Origin: Prosapia bicincta
Lineage: Eukaryota > Arthropoda > Insecta > Hemiptera > Cercopidae
Direction: 5' to 3'
Length of the DNA stretch: 64,000 bases
NCBI GenBank assembly: GCA_036971475.1
Contig: JBAIZL010000005.1
Span: 170,799,386 to 170,863,385 of the forward strand
In this document: one piece after another, positions 47,801-59,950 of the stretch
How positions within the stretch are numbered: the stretch's first letter is position 1
Layout of the letters: each line of letters begins with the position of its first letter
Notes under the pieces: model-generated
Told to the model about the DNA's origin: nothing
Database searches by the model: none
Seen by the model: the letters and a program-made list of their open reading frames with translations, nothing else
Made by a program: the position numbers and the translations under genes

Positions 47801-50800
47801 AAAAGAAGAGAATAAACAAATTGAGAACATAAGAAAATAAATAAAGGTCATCTTCAGAACGGGTCAGGTTAGAAGATGAAAAATCAGGGTTATAGGAAGC
47901 ACAAGGAGGTAAAATATGAAAGTTAATATTCCAAGCATAAAGGACAACATTATTGCAAAAACACAAAATGTTATTTTCCTTATATAGAAAATATATAAGG
48001 AGGCAGCCTTGTACCATAAAAAACAAAAAAGAGAGGGGGTGAAACAGATTCTGGTTGAGCAACAATTTGGTCAAACATCTATTATTACCAGAGGGAAAAA
48101 AGGAACAGAAGATGAAGAAAATATCAATCAAGATGGATAAAGAAGTAAGATAAGATTAAGAAGCAAGTGATAGTAAACAGTTTAAGGAGAGAAATTCAGA
48201 AGAACAAATGAGATGATAATAATAATAGTCAACCTGATTACAGGGTTCAAAGCTGGTGTGGCAGGGAAACAAAAGTGAGAAACAACAGAGGCTAGAAACC
48301 AAGATCATAAATATGACTCAAAAAAAGCAAATTACAAAAGAGAAGAATATGCAAGAATAGCTGCATATGCAAAAAATGGATTCAAGGACTCAAAATCGGA
48401 GTCAGCAAATTGAAAGGAAAGAGGTTAGATTTTAATTAGTTAATTAATCTACATCATCTAGTTGATGTAATATAATTAGTGTTAGATTAAAATAGGATTA
48501 GTATAATTTACTTGCCTGTAAGTCATTGTGCCCTAGATATTTTTAATGAAGTTAGACAAACGAAGTTTAATGAAGTTTTTCATGGCAAAAGAAGGTTCTA
48601 TCATGAGTTGTGGTAAACCATATCACCACTTAGCCAATATCGTCATACAAACACACTTTAATTTCTTCCAATATAAAACTTAGACATGACTTTCTTTAAA
48701 ATTTGTTCTCAGTTTTTTATGGTAGTCAATACTAAACTGTTTAGGATCCCAAATTTTTCTACATGCAATTACTTAACCCCTATCTTAAATATCAAAATCT
48801 TGTTCCTGTTCATGACGAGCTGGTTGTAAATTACTTATTACACTTTTGCTATTACTTGTGACCAGACTTTTGTTAACTAAAGTTGTTAAATGGTTAACTT
48901 ACACTTGTAGGAGAAGTCGTGAGGCAAAAACGTTTCCTCCAAGTGTAAGTTAACAATTGAACAACTTTAGTTAACAAAAAGTTTGGTCGCAAGTAATAGA
49001 AAAAGTGTAACCCTATCTTAACTTTTTCAGACACTCTTAAACACTTTTTTAGACATTATAAATTCCAGAGTATACAAACAAAGAGGACAAATAATTCAGA
49101 ACTGAAACGAATTAAAAAACCTAGTTAACAAACATTGTATACTTAAATTCTGTAATGACTGAAAGAGGTCTACAGTAACAACTTTGTTCATTGACTATGA
49201 TGACAGCAAATAAATTTATAGAATGATCATACAAGTTGGCTTACCAAACCTTTTATAAATAAATTTATATCAAAATTTACTGACGAGAGCATGAATACTT
49301 TTAATGTAGAAGAAAAAGCGTGATTCAACTTATAAAAAATTCAAGGATGATCAAAAAAGCATCAATTAAACAATATCTTTATTAACATTTGTTGATTCCA
49401 TCTTCGCGTGAGCTACTTGTAATCACTTACACTTTTAAAATGTTTTAAACTTGCCTATAGTAGCACTTACTTTGCTTGTTGAGGACGGCCGTTTCGGGAG
49501 ATGTGTCCCTTTGTCAACTCAGACCGTAACTGATCTCAAGGTTTACGTAGGTTAGGGTGGGGGTGGGATATTTTGATGGTGTGGGTGTATTTTGTGTGTA
49601 TTAGGAGCTATGATGTCAAAAAGTGAGTGTCAGTTGTAATGTAATTGTGTATTGAGTATGTGTGTAGGGTGTAGTTTGAAGTGCCTGTGTATTTCGTATT
49701 GTTTGGTTGTGTATCTTTGGTTATTTCTGTGTTGTTTATGAAGAATTTGTAGGTTAGATGTTATGTCTATGTAGTCATGTTTTGTGGAGTTGAGATGATC
49801 GGCGAAGTTTGATTGGTAGTTATTGTTTTTTAGTACTTTTATATGTTCTTGGTAACGTGTGTAGAATGACCTCCCTGTCTGGCCTATGTAAAACCTGGGG
49901 CATGAACTGCAAGTTAGTTTGTAAACTCCAGTGGTGTTGTGAATGTCGTTGATTTTGCTGTTGGTGTAGTTGTATTTTCGTAATGTGTTGGTTAGATTGT
50001 GAGTAAAACCCACAACAGATCATCCAAAACCCACAATCTAACCAACACATTACGAAAATACAACTACAAAATAGCTTACTCTATACACAACACTCTCAAC
50101 AAACAATTTAAACCCAACAGCAAAATCAACGACATTTACAACACCACTGGAGTTTACAAACTAACTTGCAGTTCATACTCCAGTTTTTACATAGGCCAGA
50201 CAGGGAGGTCATTCTACACACGTTACCAAGAACATATAAAAGCACTAAAAAACAATAACTAACAATCAAACTTCGTCGATCATCTCAACTCCACAAAACA
50301 TGACTACATAGACATAACATCTAACCTACAAATTCTTCATAAACAACACAGAAATAACCAACGCTACACAACCGAACAATACGAAATATACAGACACTTC
50401 AAACTACACCCTACACACATACTCAATACACAATTACATTACAACTCACACACACTTTTTGACATCATAACTCCTAATACACACAAAATACACCCACACC
50501 ACCAAAATATCCCACCCCCACCCTAACCTACGTAAACCTTGAGATCAGTTACGGTCTGAGTTGACAAAGGGACACATCTCCCGAAACAGCCTTCCTCAAC
50601 AAGCAAAGTAAGTGCTACTATAGGCAAGTTTAAAACATTTTAAAAGTGTAAGTAAATATCTTTATTTATTTAGACACATTCACTGCACTAAAGCTTCATT
50701 TTATTATAAATTTGGTGCTTATGTAGGACCAATAAAATATTCCATTATATTTCATTAAATACACATTACCCATTTGGCTTCCACTATGAAGCTTAAACAT

Positions 50801-53800
50801 TGAACTTACCCAATTTATAAATATTACAAATATTAATCATACTATAAATACTCTTATATTTTGATGGTAATTTTATCATAATAATAGAGGATTGTTTCAT
50901 CAAAGTAAGAATTTCCCAAATTAAAAAAAAAATAAAGATATGAAATAAAGTAGCAAACTAGAGCCAAAGCAATTTTTTTTATATTTGTTTAGAAAATTAA
51001 CTTTGTTTATCTAAAGTTATTAAGAATTTATTTTCTTTTTTCAAATCTAATTGTACCACTTGGTGTATTTACCTTATAAACATGTTTTTTATTTAAAATC
51101 TGTTTACAGATTCCAGATTCACCAGTATGGCTTGCTAGTAAAGGAAGGGTACAAGATGCAGAAGAATCACTGTGTTGGCTGCGAGGCTGGACCTCTCCAG
51201 AACATATTCAAATAGAATTAAACACAATTATTGACCATTTGGAGGATAATCGAAAAGAAAGGGTGAGAAAATTGTCAATGAAACCAGAGTATCAGGAAAT
51301 ATTTCCCGCTGATGTGGGTGAGTAGTAATAAATATAATTCAAATATAAAATAATTAAATATTAAATATAATATAAAACATAAAACATCTCACAAATGTTA
51401 CACAACTTAATGAAGAAAATTAAATGCAGAAAAACCAAAAATATTTTGTTTATTTTACTAAATAAGCCACTTACTACTAAGAAAGTAATGAAGCTAAATT
51501 AAAAGTACCTATTGATGTAAAGTAAATTAATGTAAACCAATTACCTAGTTTTGATCTTAATGCCTTCCAGACAAAACAATTTAAAAAGTAATTCTTCTGA
51601 TCAATGCTTATTCAAAATCAATACATCCTGATCCTATGAAAGCCAGCAGAAATAATATTAATACAGACACCAAGAAAACCATATAGTGGAAACACATAGC
51701 ATTGTTCCTAGTAATATCTAAAATATATGAAAATGTACATTTAAAGACTTTTATACTAATAATTCAAGAAAGAACCCTAATCTCATCATAACAATTTTGC
51801 AAAAGTGATTCAACTATTGATTAGATCTACAGGCTCACCAAGTTTATTGAAATGACACTGAAGAGTAAGAGATCAATATCATGTTAAAACAAAATTGCAT
51901 TAAAAAAAAGACAAGAACTTGAAACTATATGCTTTATTACTATATAGTGTAACGGGTGAGCCTTTTTCCTGGGGTAAGTATTTATCAGGGCTTTATTAAA
52001 AATGTGTGTTAATTACTAATTAACAAATTAATTAACCTTACTTACCAGAGGCCCCTAGTTCTCCGTTTCAGCCAGGCATAATAATGTCTTTCTGTAAACG
52101 ATCTTCCGATATCTTCGGAAGGTAGAACTAGGTTACTTGAAATGAAAATTGAAAGTTTGTAACGTTCAAGTTTACTTGTGAAATAAGAATTTAAATTTTT
52201 AAAATACAAAGTCATACAATTTATTAATCAGTGACAAATTACAAAAGAACAAAAGACAGCAATGTGTCGAGTAATTTACTTTTAATTACTGCTAGTTATT
52301 CCATACATTTTAATTACTTATTAACCTTTAAAATTTATATATATCGAGAAGGTAGTAACTTAACATTTCCAATTGAATTTTTAGAAATGAATATTTAAAG
52401 GACAATTTCTACCGTTCATGTGTTAACCGTTTATCAATTAAAAATTCTTCAACTTAGTTAACATTAAAATACATTTTCTTTATTATTATCTAAAACGTAC
52501 CTGGTTGTGCACATTACTTATAAAACACTTTAAAACATATTAAACATTGCCCATGGCTTTTGGAATCACTAAACACTTAACACATCGCTCTTGCAAATCC
52601 GAGCACTTAAACAAAATTTATATAAACTTTTATTTATTTGAAACATATGAATAATCGCTTCCGGCTTCTTCTTTAGTTACGTTAATAAAATTTGGTACCG
52701 GCCTTGACATCTTAAATTTTGAATACTGGAAGCTTACAAATTTCTAAATTATGTCCAAAAATGCCATCACGTCTGTTCTGTTCAAGAACCTCTGGAGGAG
52801 TGGGGCTTCTGCAAGGGCAAGCCAACGGAACTTTCCCACCCTCGGTTATTATTTTGAATTTTTTGATTGGTGCATTGGAACAGGCGATATCAGACCATGC
52901 TTACGTCGCATGAGGTGATGTGGGTTAATTACCCCAAGTTACTACTCGTACGATATTTTGCATTTTTACCCGCTAGGGGCGCTACTATCTATGCTAGCTT
53001 CACAATGTAAACCAATAAAACAAAAATTTTCTTTTATATTGGAACGATATAATTATTAAATAAAAATCAAATATATAAATGAATTTATATGTAACACCTT
53101 ATTTTTAAGAGTGTTACAATAGATAGTGATGGTATTAAATTTTAAACATGTATAGGATTCAACTTTTATTTATTAAATTTATATAAACTTAATTACTTTT
53201 TATATTTTTTAACTAATTTATTAACTTTATAAAATTTTATGAAATATAAGATATAATTAAAATTTTAATTTGATTTTTTTTTTTAAATTTCCTGGCTTTT
53301 CTTCCTGAAACATATAACTTCCTGAAAAGCTACCCTTCTTTATTTTGCACTCAGTCTCTCCCATAGTAAACCTTATTTACCACATTAAATTGATTGATCT
53401 TCTCAAGTTTAATAAACAGTATCCAAATTTAAAAAATTCCATATGGAATTTACAATTTACTTAGAAGTATAAAAAACAATTACTTTTATTTGTACAAGAA
53501 ATACTTTTAGTACTTTTAATTACTTTTATACTTTTTAATTACTTTTATTTGTATATAATAATAATAGAAATTTGTTAAAAATATAATAGAACATAAATGA
53601 TTAAAAATCAAAGTGGCAGCTGCAGTTTTATCTAGCAAGAAGTCGTTTGATTATTAATAGTGGATTATTTAAGGAAAGCTGAGACAGACAAAACATGTTA
53701 TAATATTTCTTGAAAATATTATTAGTTAAATTCAATAATCAATGTGTTTTTCTGACAAAAACTGAAAAGTTTTATTCTAAAATGAAATTCTACAAACATA

Positions 53801-56800
53801 AATAAATATAAACTGCCTAACAGAAAAATGATGTTTATATTTATAAAAAAATATATTAAATTTCCTTTAGTAAATCCTTTATGTGAATATTGTGTGACAT
53901 ATTTTGTGTTATGGTATTGTTGTAGTAGTTGAAAACCAACTGCATATAGAAACCAAGACATCTGTATTTCACTCACTGGAATACTTTTTGAACCCAGCAA
54001 TTCAGCGCCCTTTAAGGCTTATAATGATGTACTTCATTATATCACATTGTGTAGGACTTACAGCAATGAGGCCATTTTATGTAGCAATATTTAACCAGAT
54101 GAATTTACCTTTAACTGCAAATTGGGTTACAGTAAGTAATTTAATCTACCAAACAATCATATTCTTAGCTGGAAGTTCAAGGCTTAAATAGGAAATAAAT
54201 AATATAAACAAACATGTTTTAAAATCAATTTTTACTTGGGTCAACAAAGAAAAATTTTATTTTTGATACTTTTTATTAAATAATTATGATTAATATAACT
54301 AAAGTAACATAATCTATGTATGTTTTAAACTTGCCTATAGTAGCATTTACTTTACTTGTTAAGGATGGCCGTTTCGGGAGATGTGTCCCTTTGTCAACTC
54401 AGACCGTAACTGATCTCAAGGTTTACTTACTGATTTATTCAGCAAGTGTTGCTGATTTATTTGCTGAATAAAACAGTAAGTAGTGGTTTTTCCCAAGTTA
54501 ATACAAAATAACTATATTGCATACCTTGCCCCTTCTGTGAAAAATTTTCCTCCATATGATACAAAAACTAATTCCTTAAATTTAACTAATGGATTAATAT
54601 TTGGAAAAGTTATATTACCATCAATTGTTTTCTGCTACAAGTTTAAAAATTTTTAACTTGAGTGGAAGAGTAAAAGGTATTTTATGAGAATTAACAACTT
54701 GAAATTGAACAAAATTATATAAGGAGATTATGAACTAACAGAAGGAATTGAAATAATTGAGAACAATTTATTTTTGTCATTTTCATATTAACACTTACCG
54801 TGCCAACCACATTAATTGCCAACCACACAGCGACACATGCAAGAATGCTTACCACGTCATTTGACGTGATGCTCATTTCAATGTGATTCTAATGTGTTAT
54901 TCTGTCAATTGACGGAGTTTAAATATCTTAGATTGTAGTTCATTTAGTTCCAACTACGGTCGATAGAGTGCATGAGTATACAGAAATTTCTAATGTGTTA
55001 TTCTGTCAATTGACGGAGTTTAAATATCTTAGATTGTAGTTCATTTAGTTCCAACTACGGTCGATAGAGTGCATGAGTATACAGAAATTTCTTGTTTCTT
55101 TGCTTTTTTGTTGAGAACTGCTATAGTGTCGCAGTTGCGTGGATGGTGTGTCCGTTTATGAAGCATAATGTGTTCGTCCGGTCTGACTGATTCTAAAATC
55201 ATCGACCTACTAAGTGATAGTGGTGATGAAGATTTGATGATTCTGATGACGATCCTGACTATGTTCAGCAGCATACAGACAATTCCTGTTGCGTCCAAGA
55301 GTAGAACCAGAGTCAGCCGGCCTACTGATTCTGAAATAGTATGGACCAACATGGATTCTACTGGGGTTATTCTCAATGGTTTCAGAGGGGTGACAAATAA
55401 TTTTGAACCTGATGAAAATAGTTCTGTGTTGGATTTTTTGCAAATTTTGTTGACAGTAACTTGATTGACACTTTCAAACAACAAACAAACTTATATGCAA
55501 GACAGAGGTTGAGGCAATTGAGAAGTTCTCAGTCTTTGAAGCCTAATTCAAGGATGAATGAATGGAAATGTGTTACCCTAGTAGAAATAAAAAAGTTCAT
55601 TGCCATTATACTCCACCAGAGCATCAGCCAAAGACCTCAAATTATTGATAACTGGAGTAAAGGCCCTATTGTTGCATGTACATATTGCCCAAATATCATG
55701 AGCAGGAACCAATTTTTACTTATTCTTTCTAACTTCCACATCAATAATTCTTTGCTGAAGAAAGGTGAACCAGGTTATGACCACCTGCATAAAGTTCGTC
55801 CTCTCATTGATACTATCCAGCTTCGTTTTTAGCACGCCTATCTGCCTGGTGAAAAAATAACAATTGATGAAGGCATGTGCATGTTCAGAGGAAAGCTGCA
55901 ATTCAAGCAGTTTAAGCCTCAGAAGCCAAGTAAATATGGCTTAAAATTATACATGCTTTCAGAAGCTGATACTGGATATGTATGGAATTTTAGTATTTAC
56001 TGTGGTCTGAGCAATGTTATTATCAACATTGTGACAAGTTTATTAGGCAGACTATCTGGAGTAGGCCGTACCTTGTACACGGACAGATAATATACAAGTC
56101 CTGATCTTGCAAGAGAACTTGAAAACATGAGAACAGCTCTTGTAGGAACAGTGATGAAGAATAGAAGAGGTTTGCCAAAGGATTTGAAAAGTCCAATTCT
56201 TGAAAGGGGGGAGCAAATTTATCGCAGGGCTGGAAATCTTCTAGCTATATGCTGGAGAGATAAACGTCCAGTGTACATGCTGAGTACCAGACTTGCTGGC
56301 CAGCTAGGTAGGCTTTCTACTTGCAATCACTTTATAGAAAGAATTCCAGCACCACCAGGGAAAAGTAGAATACACAGGATGTGTAAAGTGTGCTCTGTAA
56401 GAGGCAAAAAAGAAAGTGGAAAAGCCAAAAGAAAAGATACTTCCTACTGGTGTTCAGTATGCAAAATAGCTTTGTGTATGGAACCATGTTTCAAAGTTTA
56501 TCATTCAAAAAAAAAAATTGTTTCCACATCAGTATAAATAATTTCAATCATTCAACATGAAGAAATAATATATGTAGTGTGTTCTTACGTAGTTTATAAT
56601 AGATAGTTTAATTTTAGGACATTTCAGTCAACTTTTTCAAAAACTTGAAAATCAGTGCTTTTTTTCAAAATTGATAAATAATAATGTGTGGGGATGGGAA
56701 TTTGGAAGTTATATGGTTGGAAAGAACAAAGAAGGAGCTTTAAAATGAGGTAAAAAACATTTTTCATAAGTAAAGTGGTTATTTTGTAAGATAATTTCAA

Positions 56801-59386
56801 ACACTTAGAAAAATGGCCGGCATACAGGGAATGGCTGGTGGCAATTCGGTTGGCACTGTAAGTGTTAAAACTTAGCCGTTACGACTTTTTTATAACTATT
56901 ATTTTTCTGCAAATATTTCTACGACTCTTAATTTTATTGCACATTATTTATATGTTTAAAACCAATTATGATTACAACTTTTTAAAATTAAAGTGTCATC
57001 AATATAAAGGCACTTTATAATGCCATTTCATTGATAAGGCCTAATTTGAGTGGCAGATTTAAACAGTGAAATCAAGATGATTTCAACAACCAACTCACAA
57101 ATAAAATCCTGCAATAAATGAAAACCAACTAAATTATTTTACCTCATTATTTACTAAAAAATTAATTTACATAACAAACTTATAATTTGTTTAAAATAAA
57201 GTATGACAATGTTAAAAAATTATGACAAAATCCTATCATCATATCCATAGCCATGATAATCTTAAATAATACATGAATAACATATAAGAAGAAATATTTT
57301 TCATTTGTTTGTTTGATATATTATAATAGAATGATAAAGCTGTCTGGTACTGGAGATAAAATCTTCTGTTTGAATTAAGAAAGTAGATGAGACATTATAG
57401 ATCAGTTTTTAATGTTTTGTAGTAGGTTATAAGTGAAAGGTTTTCCAGCTTAAAAATTCAAAATAAAGTTCTTCAGTGTTGAGGCTTTTAGAAAAGTTTG
57501 CATTTAAATATCATAGAACACACAAATAAACTTACAGTTACCATACATTCATATGCAAAATGATAGATTGATATTATAGCTCATTAATGAGGAGAACATA
57601 TTTTAATCTTTGAAATTATTCTGGAGGCAACAAAGAATAGGAGAGACCATTTTAAGTTGTGTTTAATTTTTTAAAAAACCTACCTTTGGGAACAGTTGTA
57701 AAGACACATTTCTTTCAAATCAATATGTTCCATTGCTCTGCTGTCTAGCACGATTTTTTTTACGATGTAGATGTGTGTGTGTTTTATCTAGGATGAATAG
57801 GAAATTAATTAAAAGCGAGTAATGGTTATTATCCTTCTACATAAGTTATTATTCATCTCTATCTTCAACTTGAGCTACCATTACATGCTTATACACTCAG
57901 AAAGATCTGAATTTGGAACTTGAAGCTCTTTTGATAAGATGTTGTGTACTGTCAGTGTTGTTCTATGGAGTGGCGACTTGGATGGTGAGGAAGTCAGACC
58001 TAAAGAGATTGGCGGCACTTGTAATGTGGATGTAGTGTCGTAAATAGAGTTTCCTGGTTGCAAAATATTACAACTGTTTAGAGATTTTGAGAATCATGAC
58101 AAAAGAGGGATTTTACTGATAGTAAAAATACAAAACCCTTAATTACTTGGGGCACACTATGAGAGGAGAATGGTATGGCCTGCTGCAGCTCAGTATTTAG
58201 GGCATAATAATGATATAAAAAAACCATCTAGAGGAGACACACCTGGATGAAGAATTTGAGGAATTGGTTCAACAGTGGCATCAACCAATTGTTTGAAGCG
58301 GTTTTAAAAGTGCAAGTGATTTTTATGATGACCCAACTTTGAAACAAAGATGGCACTAAAATAAAGTAGAATATATAAACACTTCTATACTAGTTTTTAC
58401 TATAGTAGTATATTTGTAATTCTAAGTGAGAAGAGTTCACATTTTCTAAAAAGACCCCTCTTTTAGCCAAAATACTACTATAGGCAAGTTTTTACATTTT
58501 ATTGTAAGTTAGTTTGTATAGAGAAACAAAAAGTGTATTCTAAAACAGGAATATTAAATGATGAAATAATATTACTACTATCTTTGGTTATCAAAAATAA
58601 TCTATAATCTTTGGTTAGTAAAAGCATGCTTAGGTTTGTTGTGATTACATATTACTTGTTCAAGTTAGTAGATCAATTATACTGGTTCTATGCAACACAG
58701 ATGAATATTCCATTATCATAAGTAATTATTTGAATAACTATGTAAAACTATGTTTCGCAATAGTCATTTCATTTACGAAGCTAACCTGCTACTCTGTATA
58801 CCATGAGTTTTGTCTGTCAGTAGAGGGGAAATACTGTTGACTATTGGTTACTATTAATGTTGCTTGTTGTAATCATCTTGAATTTACTGACTAAATCATA
58901 AGTAATTATTTGAGTAGCTAAGTTAAAACTATTAACTCATTTGCTGATGCGTTTCGAAACTGTTGTTTCATTGACAAAGCTAACCCTCTACTTTCTTACT
59001 TCATTTGCTCATTAGTTTTTTGTGTTGGCTTGGTTGCAGGGAAACAATTTTAAAACTATATACTTTTAAACTTTCTTCTACTCTCTTTAGTGAAGCTGTT
59101 AGCCAATCATTTACTAATGAACACAAAACAATTCCTACAGTACAAATGCTGTATTTAACATTCAAATTTCTTATTTCATTAAACCTTCAAAATTAGCTTA
59201 GTATAAACTTCAACAATTTTAAATATCATTTTTATCTTTAAATCGATGTCATAAATACTACTATTGTTTTATTATATCTATGCCTCATATATTTATTATT
59301 CAGTAGAAAAGATAACACTATAATTAAAATTCATATTAAATGATTATTTTTAAACTTAAAATTTGTAAAAGTAGGTTTTTAAAATG

Positions 59387-59467
<81 letters not shown>

Positions 59468-59710
59468 TGAATAGTAATTGTCTGGAGTACATCCTTTCAT
59501 TCTGCAGGGCATAAAATCGCAGTTCTGGCGTTTTGCTAGAATCTCATCTAGCATTGACGAGGTGAACCCAACAACAGTTGAAGAGCCCAATACTAGATGA
59601 GATTCTAGCGAAACGTAGGAACTGCGATTTTATGCATTGCAGCATGAACGGATGTACTCCAGATAATAACTATTCATCGTATTTTTCCATTAGTGCAGGA
59701 ATATGTATCA

Positions 59711-59805
<95 letters not shown>

Positions 59806-59903
59806 CAACATAGGTTATTCAAATACAAGAATATTTATTACAAGAATAAATATTCTTCTATTTAAATAACCTATGTTGTTTTAAATTATTAAACAAGAAA
59901 ACG

Positions 59904-59950
<47 letters not shown>

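Larger units (their letters stand above)
49388..50655. mobile_element. PLE-derived inverted dimer, copy 7 (two opposed GIY-YIG copies)
   Basis: Tag TTGATTCCATCTTCGCGTGA at 49390; left arm 49418-49998, right arm about 50030-50645, spacer about 30 bases. The arms carry opposed GIY-YIG coding sequences. The left arm lacks about 60 bases (between KYNY and NSKINDI) that the right arm keeps, so the dimer is asymmetric at its centre. Outer arm CACTTACACTTTTAAAATGT is mirrored on the right. Confidence 0.9.
54788..56868 (+). mobile_element. piggyBac-family DNA transposon with TTAA target sites
   Basis: TTAA at 54788-54791 and 56865-56868 flank inverted ends CACTTACCGTGCCAACC and (complement of right end) CACTTACAGTGCCAACC, 16 of 17 identical. 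Inside is a piggyBac-type transposase relic and a 101-bp tandem duplication near the 5' end. The intact flanks indicate an unexcised copy in gene B intron 5. Confidence 0.93.

Noticed and set aside
59578..59865. 95-residue open frame with YI repeats
   Set aside because: It runs through a foldback arm and a (TA)n microsatellite.
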